A DNA stretch of 19,472 bases from CBDVBD01 sp965372135 (lineage in GTDB: Bacteria > Electryoneota > RPQS01 > CBDVBD01). The stretch spans positions 1-19,472 of the forward strand of contig CBDVBD010000052.1 in NCBI GenBank assembly GCA_965372135.1, in the 5' to 3' direction. Both the position numbers and the translations under genes were made by a program. Positions 1-6,848 of this stretch are shown here, piece by piece. Numbering within the stretch: position 1 is the first letter of the stretch; the number at the start of each line of letters is the position of its first letter. Under the pieces are notes generated by a model. The model did no database searches. It saw nothing but the letters and a program-made list of their open reading frames with translations, and had not been told where the DNA came from.

Positions 1-2
1 GT

Positions 3-281
3 TTGATTCCGGGAAGTGCCCGGGAATTTCAAGTGTTGATGCAGTCTAGCAATTTCTTGAAGCAAGCGCGGTACTTATATCGATTATCAGCCACGGCGGA
101 TGATAATTTCAAAACCGATTTCTTGGAAATTACCGCACAGACTATGGATTTTGTGGATAAGGATGGACGTGGGGACGAGCAGAAAATGGTGGAAGCTTAT
201 CAGAATGTGACTCAGGATGTGAATCGAATTATTCAGCAATTGCTGGAAAGGGAAACCGGTTCATTGAAAGTGTCGCACTAA
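3..281 (+). CDS. C-terminal part of an unidentified protein (5' end outside window)
   Basis: The frame is open from the left edge to a TAA and encodes about 92 visible residues. The first possible start is a TTG directly at the edge with no visible ribosome binding site, so the gene almost certainly begins upstream. The visible part is rich in charged residues and glutamine (for example AYQNVTQDVNRIIQQLLERE near the end) and looks mainly alpha-helical, with no membrane segment and no cysteine. I do not recognise the family and see no catalytic motif. It lies on the same strand as the small zinc-ribbon gene 84 bases downstream and may share a transcript with it. It is real coding sequence judging by the open frame up to the edge and by composition, but the function is unknown. 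Confidence 0.55.
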   Translation: MIPGSAREFQVLMQSSNFLKQARYLYRLSATADDNFKTDFLEITAQTMDFVDKDGRGDEQKMVEAYQNVTQDVNRIIQQLLERETGSLKVSH

Positions 282-365
282 GTTTAGGATAAAAAGTTTT
301 GGATTCCTGGTGGGCGAGGATTTTTAATATCGCTTGCCGGACGAAATCCCGGAAGGAAAGGACAA

Positions 366-503
366 ATGATGGCGGATGCACAGTTTAAATGTCTAAGATG
401 CGGGGCTGAATTCCCCTTACATTACGATCCCAAAATGGTCGAGGAGCGCACCTGCCCCAAGTGCGCCAGCAACAGCGTCCGGAGAATTAAGGAGAAGAAG
501 TAG
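366..503 (+). CDS. small zinc-ribbon protein, 45 aa
   Basis: This short gene encodes 45 residues with two CxxC knuckles: CLRC at residues 9-12 and CPKC at residues 30-33. The spacing is right for binding one zinc ion. The C-terminus is basic (RRIKEKK). A good ribosome binding site (GGAAGGAAAGG) lies just before two consecutive ATG codons at 366 and 369; either could be the start. The protein resembles the many tiny rubredoxin-like or FmdB-like zinc ribbons of bacteria. These may bind nucleic acid or partner proteins, but I cannot assign a specific role. It follows the truncated gene at the left edge on the same strand and precedes the terminator at 618-655. The zinc-ribbon call is safe; function is not known. 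Confidence 0.8.
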   Translation: MMADAQFKCLRCGAEFPLHYDPKMVEERTCPKCASNSVRRIKEKK

Positions 504-617
504 CAGGCAGTCACCGCTGTAGCGCGGCGTTTCACCCTTTAACATCCTGAGACGTTGGAGTCTTGTTTTTGCGGAAAGGGTGTATTCTGTAGGGCGAATA
601 GCTGCAGTATATGTGAT

Positions 618-655
618 AAAAAAGCGGCACTGAGATTAATCAGTGCCGCTTTTTT
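618..655. terminator. bidirectional rho-independent terminator
   Basis: An 11-bp perfect stem, AGCGGCACTGA (623-633) pairing with TCAGTGCCGCT (640-650), encloses the 6-nt loop GATTAA. It is flanked by six A on the left and six T on the right. It therefore has a U-tract in both directions. It sits between the rightward genes ending at 503 and the leftward selenoprotein gene ending at 677, and should end both convergent transcripts. Confidence 0.9.
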
Positions 656-676
656 ATATGTATATGTTATGTTAGA

Positions 677-2410
677 CTACTTCAGATAGACCATTTTTCG
701 CAGGTCCATGGATCGACCGTCCACCAACAAGCGGTAGAAATAGATTCCGGTACCCACCGGAATTCCACGAGCATCGCTGCCGTTCCAATAGGCTTGATGC
801 CATCCGGGAGACGTTTCGCCCAAATCGATTGACTGAATTGTACGTCCATAGATGTTGTAGATCGCTATGGATATATCAGCGGTCTGAGGTACCGCATAGG
901 GAATCATGGTGGAAGCATTGAAGGGATTGGGATAGTTCTGATCCAGCGAGAAGCTGGTGGGCATCGCCAATTCATCTTCAATTACACCGAGAGTCTGCGA
1001 TTCGCCGATCAAAACAACCTCTAAGTCACCGCCGTTGGATTCGAAAGTGATCGACCCGTCTAAGATTCCAACGGAAGTTGGGATCCAGGTCAGGTAGCAG
1101 ATCGTGGAATCACCGGGTTCGATTTCTTCACTCTCCAGGTTGTAAGTCATGTTTTGGATGTTTACCACCAAATCCACATTGGAAATGGTCAACAGACCGT
1201 TTCCGTCGTTGCGAACCCTGAGGTCTCGGGATTGGAATCCACCCACCTGTACCGTGCCGAAATCAACCGAAGTCCAAGAGCTGGCAATTATCGCTTGAAT
1301 CCCCAATGCGCCGACTTCGATGTCCCGGTTGCCGCCATTGGATTCGAAACCTAAGATTAACCCTGTCAAGGTGTCCATACCCGTTGGAGTGTATGTCAAG
1401 GTGACTTCCGCGGAATCACCGCCGGGAATATTGGCTGTGGTTGGAGTTACCGTGAAGTCGGGATGGGCGATGGCGATGCTGGTGACGCTGACCGGATCTT
1501 CGCCGATATTGTACGCCCAAAAGGTTTCATCTTCCGAACTACCGACTTCCACCTCGCCGAAGTCCACCGATGTGGGTTCCACCCACAGGAACGGTCCGGA
1601 ACCGGTAACCTGGGCGATCAAATCAGCAGTGAGATTTCCGGCGTCTGTGACTACGGTTAGAACCTCGCTAATCGATCCGGATTGAGCGGCATGGAAAATG
1701 ACCGTAATCACCAACTCATCGTCGAAGGCAAACACTTCACCGGAAGTGGGGTCAATGGAAAACATCGCAGGGTAGGATGAATAGATATCGGTCACCTGCA
1801 GTGCCCCGGTTCCGATATTGTCGATGGTCACCTCTAATTCCACATTTTGCCCATGGGGCACAGTACCGAAATTTAATGTAGTCGGATCAAGAGAGCCCTC
1901 AGGTTCAAACAACGAAAGCACCATGTTTTCGACGGCAGTGTGGTTAAATCCCGTTACGCTGTATCTCAGGATTTGATTCTGGTCAATGATGGAATTGTGT
2001 GGGAAATATAAGTAGCCACCCTGGACGGGAATAAACAACTGTGAGGTAACACCTGACACGTCCGAAAGCACTTCATAGGTGAGGTTGAACATATTAACCC
2101 AAGCTAAACAAGCTGCTTGAGTTTCGTGATATCCCGGCGATAACACGATCAATCCCTGGTTCTCGTAATCTTCGAACATTTGCTGCATGAGCGGAGCCTC
2201 CGCTCTACAGCTGCCTCAGTTGGTGAACCAGAATGGTAGGACCACAATCCTGTCTTGATAATCATACAGTGAAATGTTTTGACCGCTTGCATTTGGTAAG
2301 GTAAAATCAGCCACATGTTGGCCTACCGTGTAAACGGCATTCACTGGACCTGCGATTGCTAAGCACAGTAGGACAATCATCGCAGCCATAGACATTGTGC
2401 GTAAGCTCAT
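677..2410 (-). CDS. secreted TlpA/ResA-like thioredoxin-fold selenoprotein with choice-of-anchor D repeats and C-terminal sorting domain
   Basis: I read this as one gene of 577 residues in which the in-frame TGA at 2216-2218 encodes selenocysteine 65. The ATG at 2408-2410 is preceded by the strong site AAGGAGG. Residues 1-25 are a signal peptide (hydrophobic MIVLLCLAIAG, likely cleavage after VNA). Residues 27-170 are a thioredoxin/peroxiredoxin-like fold; the active site reads FWFTN-U-GSCRAEAPLM, so the usual CxxC is UxxC with Cys68 kept. Three abnormal-spindle/choice-of-anchor D beta-sandwich repeats follow (about 174-270, 275-372, 375-470), each with a 'DFG/NFGTV..G' start. Residues 484-577 are a FlgD-like/type IX-style sorting domain (QNYPNPFN ... 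GTGIYFYRL). A thiol redox role outside the cytoplasm is inferred. The frame is otherwise unbroken across the TGA. A nonsense mutation is the main alternative. Confidence 0.75.
2182..2215 (-). promoter_or_regulatory. bacterial SECIS-like hairpin immediately after the UGA codon
   Basis: On the minus strand the UGA (2218-2216) is followed by GGCA... and then a hairpin. GAGCGGA (2205-2199) pairs perfectly with TCCGCTC (2195-2189) around a GGC loop, and an outer GCTG (2211-2208) pairs with CAGC (2185-2182). The apical loop starts 17 nt after the UGA and opens with GG, or AGGCU if the closing A-U pair opens. This fits known features of bacterial SECIS elements that bind SelB: a stem a short fixed distance after UGA and a G near the start of a small loop. 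It lies entirely within coding sequence, as bacterial SECIS elements do. Confidence 0.7.
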
Positions 2411-2524
2411 GAAAACCTCCTTGGTACGTTGAACTTTTATTTTGCAGGAAAATTTGTATGCGTCAATATTTACGAAATATCTATAGATCTCACTCAAAAG
2501 ATGCTAAATAGAGCAAGACAAAAT

Positions 2525-2553
2525 AATATAATGATAAATTAGTGTATTGTCAA
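2525..2553 (-). promoter_or_regulatory. sigma70-type promoter for the selenoprotein gene
   Basis: Reading leftward, a perfect TTGACA (-35, 2553-2548) is followed by exactly 17 bases and TATATT (-10, 2530-2525). Transcription would start near 2518, leaving an untranslated leader of about 108 bases before the ATG at 2410. The surrounding 2411-2659 stretch is strongly AT-rich and holds no other gene. This promoter lets the selenoprotein gene be expressed apart from the cysteine desulfurase gene upstream. Confidence 0.8.
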
Positions 2554-2659
2554 GTAAAAGGTTGCGACAAATTAAAATATTTTTCTGAAAGTTTTATTGG
2601 TTAGAATGAGCATAATAGATTGATTTTACAATAAATTATCACGTTTTGAGTTAATTCGA

Positions 2660-3796
2660 TTATGTTTTCAGAGATTTAACTTCTTTGGATATATAATCCA
2701 ATGCCTGGTCTATTTCCTCTGAAGTAGTAAACCTGCCAACGGAAAAACGGATCGTACCCATGGCGTATTCCACCGGTACTTTCATAGCAGTAAGCACCTG
2801 GGAGATGTTGATGCTGTCGCTATGGCAGGCTGCACCGGCTGATGCAGCGACCTCGGTCATTTGCGCGATGATAGCGTTGGCTTTCAATCTAAGGAAACTG
2901 ACACTCGATGTATTAGGTAATCGTTTTTCGGGGTGACCGTTGATCTTGGTACTTGGGAAGTGTTTCCTGATACCGTTTTCCAGCCTATCACGAAGTTGTC
3001 GTAGGTGATTTTGGGATGCCGTGAGATCATCGCTGATTAACGAGCAAGCTTTTCCCAAACCCACGATTTCGACCACGTTTTCCGTACCGGCGCGGTGGTT
3101 CATTTCGTGGTCGGCGCCCTGGATCAGCTTTTCCAGTGATACTCCGTTACGGATATACAAGGCTCCGATGCCTTTGGGGGCGTACAGTTTGTGTCCGGCA
3201 ATCGACAACAGGTCAACACCGAGTTCATCGATCCGTGCCGGGATTTTACCGACCGATTGGGCGGCATCGGTGTGTATTAGTACCCCATGCTGGTGGGCGA
3301 TGTCAGCAATTTCCGTGATGGGTTGGATGGTGCCGACTTCGTTGTTGGCGTGCATGATGGTAATCAGGATAGTGTGGTTAGTGATGGCGGTTTCTACATC
3401 TTTTGGTTCGACTAAACCGTACTCATCCACAGGTAGGTAAGTGACGTCGTAGTCTTTGGTTTCCAGGTGTTTGCAGACTTCAGTGACTGCTGGGTGTTCG
3501 ATGGATGAGGTGATGATGTGGTCGCCTTTATGGCGATAGGCATAAGCAACACCCTTGATAGCGTAATTATTCGATTCAGTACCGCCGCTGGTGAAGATAA
3601 TTTCGCTGGTTTGACAATGCAGCAGATCTGCGATTTGGGTTCGTGCTGTTTCCACTGCTTTATTTGTAATGAAACCATAGGCATGACTGCTGGACGGGTT
3701 GCCGAAGTGTTCATGGATATACGGCAGCATCGCGTCAGCCACCTGGGGATCGATGGGGGTAGTGGCGTTGTAGTCTAAGTAGATAGGCTTTTCCAT
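2660..3796 (-). CDS. cysteine desulfurase, NifS/IscS family (group I)
   Basis: This 378-residue PLP enzyme removes sulfur from cysteine as a persulfide, giving alanine, for Fe-S clusters, tRNA thiolation or cofactors; some members also act on selenocysteine. The start LDYNATTP, the His101 that stacks on PLP (SSIEHPAV), the Asp177/Gln180 pair (HTDAAQS) and the Schiff-base lysine Lys203 (AGHKLYAPKG) are all present. The mobile catalytic Cys324 lies in the loop ASAGAACHSD, which differs from the SSGSACTS form of E. coli IscS. Length is normal for NifS-like enzymes. It stands alone, with no iscU or other Fe-S genes beside it. It is the gene just upstream of the selenoprotein on the same strand, so selenium delivery is possible but unproven. 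No clear ribosome binding site is seen. The exact subfamily is uncertain. Confidence 0.93.
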   Translation of the reverse strand: MEKPIYLDYNATTPIDPQVADAMLPYIHEHFGNPSSSHAYGFITNKAVETARTQIADLLHCQTSEIIFTSGGTESNNYAIKGVAYAYRHKGDHIITSSIEHPAVTEVCKHLETKDYDVTYLPVDEYGLVEPKDVETAITNHTILITIMHANNEVGTIQPITEIADIAHQHGVLIHTDAAQSVGKIPARIDELGVDLLSIAGHKLYAPKGIGALYIRNGVSLEKLIQGADHEMNHRAGTENVVEIVGLGKACSLISDDLTASQNHLRQLRDRLENGIRKHFPSTKINGHPEKRLPNTSSVSFLRLKANAIIAQMTEVAASAGAACHSDSINISQVLTAMKVPVEYAMGTIRFSVGRFTTSEEIDQALDYISKEVKSLKT

Positions 3797-3825
3797 GACA
3801 GTGTGGAGGTGGTTTGTATGATAAG

Positions 3826-3848
3826 AAACGGGCGCTGGCGCCCGGTTT
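3826..3848 (-). terminator. rho-independent terminator after the P-loop NTPase gene
   Basis: On the minus strand CGGGCG pairs with CGCCCG (3844-3839 with 3834-3829) around a tight 4-nt loop, followed by the T-rich GTTTCTT. It lies between the stop of the P-loop gene (3860) and the start of the cysteine desulfurase (3796). It probably separates these two transcription units, although the U-tract is short and interrupted. Confidence 0.6.
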
Positions 3849-3859
3849 CAATGTTTTCT

Positions 3860-4582
3860 TTAATCCCCGTGTTTTAATTTCCAGAGTTTGGCAGTGACCT
3901 CTTCCAGGTGAGGTCCGATTTTAGCTGGATCATCGGTTTTTTCCGGGATGTTCATGAATACCCCGTATGGAACTTTGTGTCCTTTGATTTCGATGAAATT
4001 AGGGTCAGCGGCGGATATTTCTTCCCAATCGCTTTCCTTGTAAAGTTTTTCCAGCTTCCAGTCGGGCAGACCATGCTCCAGGATACTGTCCGGGCGGTCA
4101 GGATTGAAACGGCGGCGGTTTTTGTATAATGACTCCTCCCAGGTGACATGGATGTACATGATGACGCCGGCGTTCAGGATGTCGTCGGACAGGTGCTGGA
4201 AGGCGGTTTTGAAGCCGCCGTGCTCGGAACCCCTTGCGAATTCGACCAATGCAGTGGGGGAGTCAGGATCGTCTTTGTAGTCCCGCTTGAATTTGGAGTA
4301 ATCAAGGCTCAGGCGTTCGATCAGCAGGTGCCATTGATATTCATATAGGAACAAGGAATCTTTGTCGGTTTGCATTCGGGGTTTTTTCAGGATTTTTTCC
4401 AGGATGGCGTCCTGCTCGAACCACTGCCACAGCATGGGGAAGTCGTCCAATTCCACGAATTTGCCGATGTGGAAGCGTTGTTTGCGTTCGTCTTCCGGAG
4501 TTTTTTTCAGGAAATCTAACACTTCGGACTTCCCAGCCGCCGGTCGTCCGATTAGGATAATGTTATCAAAAGTATCTCGCAT
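3860..4582 (-). CDS. P-loop NTPase of unknown function (kinase-like)
   Basis: The 240-residue protein starts with a hydrophobic beta strand and a clear Walker A motif, GRPAAGKS at residues 12-19, then SEVLDFL. This places it among P-loop nucleotide-binding proteins, probably kinase-like. The later hydrophobic stretch GVIMYIHVTWEESLYKNRRR may be the strand and arginine-rich lid region. There is no membrane segment. The middle is highly charged and rich in W, D and K. I do not recognise a named family, and no substrate can be given. It is preceded by a weak AAAGG ribosome site and followed by the hairpin at 3826-3848. The next gene upstream on the strand is hepT, only 42 bases away, but the two differ in base composition and need not be functionally linked. 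Confidence 0.75.
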   Translation of the reverse strand: MRDTFDNIILIGRPAAGKSEVLDFLKKTPEDERKQRFHIGKFVELDDFPMLWQWFEQDAILEKILKKPRMQTDKDSLFLYEYQWHLLIERLSLDYSKFKRDYKDDPDSPTALVEFARGSEHGGFKTAFQHLSDDILNAGVIMYIHVTWEESLYKNRRRFNPDRPDSILEHGLPDWKLEKLYKESDWEEISAADPNFIEIKGHKVPYGVFMNIPEKTDDPAKIGPHLEEVTAKLWKLKHGD

Positions 4583-4624
4583 TGTGTGACCTTTAGCTTT
4601 AAGTTAAATAGACAATAAATTTGT

Positions 4625-4978
4625 TTATTTGTCATTTTCCATGTTTGCTAACACTTTTTGGATTAAAGGTTTTATTTCTGGAAGGTGTCTGATAGCAGTA
4701 TCCCACACCACTTTTAGATTTACCCCAAAGTAAGCATGGATAACTTTGTTTCTCATCCCAGCCATATCTTTCCATGGAATATCAGGATATTTGATACGTA
4801 TTTTGTTAGGAACGTGTTTTGTGGCTTCTCCGATAATTTCAAGTCCTCGTACCACGGCGAACACAGTCTTTTTATCACTCTCAAAATTGACGAATTGATA
4901 GTCTTTTACGAATTCTTCTATCGCAATTATTGAGTCCAAGATGTCATTTATGAAATCAATGCTTTCTCGTTTCGTCAT
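4625..4978 (-). CDS. hepT: HepT-like HEPN toxin (DUF86) of a HepT/MntA system
   Basis: The 117-residue, all-helical protein has the HEPN RNase signature RNKVIHAY: Arg76-Asn77, His81 and Tyr83. This is the RX4HXY form found in HepT toxins. In characterised pairs the partner MntA nucleotidyltransferase adds AMP to the tyrosine of this motif and so silences the RNase. The start ATG overlaps the stop of the upstream mntA-like gene by four bases (ATGA), so translation is coupled. The region 'VVRGLEIIGEATKHVP' is also typical of DUF86. All key residues are intact, so the toxin is likely functional. The gene is visibly more AT-rich than its neighbours, in line with horizontal acquisition. Confidence 0.9.
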   Translation of the reverse strand: MTKRESIDFINDILDSIIAIEEFVKDYQFVNFESDKKTVFAVVRGLEIIGEATKHVPNKIRIKYPDIPWKDMAGMRNKVIHAYFGVNLKVVWDTAIRHLPEIKPLIQKVLANMENDK

Positions 4979-5283
4979 AGATAAACAACCTCCTGTAGGA
5001 TACGTCCTCCAATTCGTGGTTTAAGCCCACTTTTCATGACAAGGTCAACTTTTACACCAAGGAGTTCGCTCAGTTGTCTTTCGATAGATATAAAATCGAG
5101 CAAGCTTAAAGTCTCACTGAATTCTACTAAAATATCTAAGTCGCTGGTTTTCTTCTGTTCACCCCTTAGGAATGAGCCGAAAATCCCTATTTCCTTTATT
5201 TTGAATTTGTTTTTCAGAACCGGTTCATTTTCCTTAAGGATCCGCTTGATTTCGTCGAGAGTTATGTTTTTTATTGGTTTCAT
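4975..5283 (-). CDS. mntA: MntA-like minimal nucleotidyltransferase antitoxin
   Basis: The 102-residue protein carries the minimal nucleotidyltransferase motif GSX10DXD: Gly36-Ser37, then Asp48 and Asp50 (SDLDILVEF), and a third likely metal ligand Asp80 (VKVDLV). Characterised MntA proteins transfer AMP groups to the tyrosine of HepT and act as the antitoxin. It is encoded directly before hepT with a four-base overlap, the usual order. It starts 15 bases after the stop of the MFS transporter gene on the same strand and lacks an obvious ribosome binding site, so it may be translated by coupling or read through from the transporter transcript. Like hepT it is AT-rich. The module appears complete. 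Confidence 0.9.
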   Translation of the reverse strand: MKPIKNITLDEIKRILKENEPVLKNKFKIKEIGIFGSFLRGEQKKTSDLDILVEFSETLSLLDFISIERQLSELLGVKVDLVMKSGLKPRIGGRILQEVVYL

Positions 5284-5298
5284 GTTGCACAGCCGATA

Positions 5299-6696
5299 TT
5301 ATTTCCCCTTACGCTTTGATTGAGGGTAAGCGTGCCAGATGCGGATAGCGAGGACTAATCCCAACATTGCAAACGGCAACAGGAATACTGGCCAAATGCC
5401 CCAGTTCTTGGTGGTGATGAAACCTAAGCAGAATGATTGTACACCGGTACCCAAGTACACGAAGCCATCGATTAATCCCACCGCAGTGGCTGCCGCTTTA
5501 CGACCTCCGAAATCCATGGTGGAAGTGCCGGACAACATGCCGTGGACACCAATCACACACAGGCTCATGAACGCCACGATGAATCCAAGGATGTACCAAG
5601 GGGCATTTAAAGTAAAAACCATAAAAGCGGCGCCCACTAACATGAAGCCGTATAATAAAGCTGCCACCGGTCCCCGGCGCGAGCCGAATACCTTATCTGA
5701 CATAAATCCGGCGAAAATACCGCCCGTAACGCCTGCGATCATCAGAATTAAACCCCAATTGGCGCGCATGAAATGATCCGACCCAAAGTGCATCACTTCT
5801 TTGATGTAGATTGGGTACCAGTGCATGATACCGTTTCGCATCACCCCGGAACAGAATTCTATCGCTGCAATGGTTAAGATGATTTTGTTGGTTATGATGC
5901 GTTTGAGGATTTCACCCAAGCGGAAAGGAGCATCCTCTTCGCCGGACGACGCATCGCCGGTATCGAAGTCCTTAAATCCCGCCAATCCCGGCGTGTCACG
6001 CAGTAGGAACAACTCGATCACAAAGAACGTAGCCAGCAATATGCTGGGGATAAAGAACACCCACCACACCGCGTCCACTCCACCGGCGTTGGCACCGACC
6101 ACGGTTCGCAGAATCTGCTGCGCCCAGTTCAGGTGACTGGTGACGTTGACCTTGGTGGCTTCCACGATCATACCGCCCCAATCGAAAGCGAAATATATCC
6201 CTAAGGAAATCAAAATGCCGAAGATGCCGCCGAACACCCCCCTTTCCCGGACATGAAACCACGATGCGTTGACTTTGACGATCGCCACCGCTCCATAACT
6301 TTGGAAATACATATTCCCTGCGTACAGGAAGCTGAAAATCAGGCGCAGATTAAACGCTTCCGGGTTGGCTCCGGTTAGCATTCTGTAAATGGTAAGCCCC
6401 ATCATGGCATTCATGACAGCGGAACCTAATGCGCCGATCAGTATCGCTTTTTTACCGCCGATACGGTCGGTCAAAGGACCGTTGATCAGGAAAGAGAGGG
6501 CGTACGTAATAGTGCCTGCAGCGAAGATGATACCGAAATCTTCCTTGGTCATCAAATCGCCCAAGGCGTTTTTCGATACCGTCAGGTTGTAGCGTCCCAT
6601 GTAAAGGAAGGCATAGGTCAAGCCCATGGGAAACCAGTTGATAAACCGTCGGATACGGTAATTCTTTGAGTGTTGAACCGGAAGTGCGCTTGCCAT
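5299..6696 (-). CDS. MFS transporter, organophosphate:phosphate antiporter-like
   Basis: This 465-residue integral membrane protein has about 12 hydrophobic segments and the major facilitator layout. The first helix ends in FLYMGRYNLTVSKNAL, similar to the first helix of GlpT/UhpT-type antiporters. The loop between helices 2 and 3 carries GPLTDRIGGKK, the conserved MFS loop motif. A hydrophilic central loop (around DTGDASSGEEDAPFRLGEILK) divides the two halves, and the second half has its own GFMSDKVFGSRRGP loop. Members exchange sugar phosphates or glycerol-3-phosphate for phosphate, but the substrate here cannot be read from the sequence. The start ATG has an AAGGA site 8 bases upstream and the promoter at 6796-6824. 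The family call is good; the substrate is open. Confidence 0.85.
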   Translation of the reverse strand: MASALPVQHSKNYRIRRFINWFPMGLTYAFLYMGRYNLTVSKNALGDLMTKEDFGIIFAAGTITYALSFLINGPLTDRIGGKKAILIGALGSAVMNAMMGLTIYRMLTGANPEAFNLRLIFSFLYAGNMYFQSYGAVAIVKVNASWFHVRERGVFGGIFGILISLGIYFAFDWGGMIVEATKVNVTSHLNWAQQILRTVVGANAGGVDAVWWVFFIPSILLATFFVIELFLLRDTPGLAGFKDFDTGDASSGEEDAPFRLGEILKRIITNKIILTIAAIEFCSGVMRNGIMHWYPIYIKEVMHFGSDHFMRANWGLILMIAGVTGGIFAGFMSDKVFGSRRGPVAALLYGFMLVGAAFMVFTLNAPWYILGFIVAFMSLCVIGVHGMLSGTSTMDFGGRKAAATAVGLIDGFVYLGTGVQSFCLGFITTKNWGIWPVFLLPFAMLGLVLAIRIWHAYPQSKRKGK

Positions 6697-6795
6697 GTGG
6701 TGAGTCCTTGTTTGTATGAATAATCCGGAGACGATGCTGGAAAGTTAGATCAAGGAATTTCAGCAGTTTAGTATAATAATTAGAGATTATCCTTT

Positions 6796-6824
6796 AATGT
6801 AGAACATGGGATAGACAATGTCAA
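6796..6824 (-). promoter_or_regulatory. sigma70-type promoter for the MFS transporter gene
   Basis: Leftward, TTGACA (-35, 6824-6819) is followed by 17 bases and TACATT (-10, 6801-6796). It lies about 100 bases before the transporter ATG at 6696 and just after the end of the upstream gene (6849). Transcription from here would also reach the mntA-hepT pair. Confidence 0.7.
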
Positions 6825-6848
6825 GCATTTTTTTGGGGTTATTGGGGT

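Noticed and set aside
677..2188. Independent gene of 503 residues starting at the ATG at 2186-2188
   Set aside because: The protein would start in the middle of a thioredoxin fold and lack a signal peptide although its repeats and sorting domain require export. The frame continues upstream through the TGA into the missing half, so a single selenoprotein gene explains it better. The GGAGG before this ATG is kept as a separate observation.
4611..4633. AT-rich inverted repeat at the end of hepT (AATAAA/TTTATT) as terminator
   Set aside because: All-AT stem with a bulge and no clear U-tract; it also overlaps the hepT stop codon. Could be chance in AT-rich sequence.
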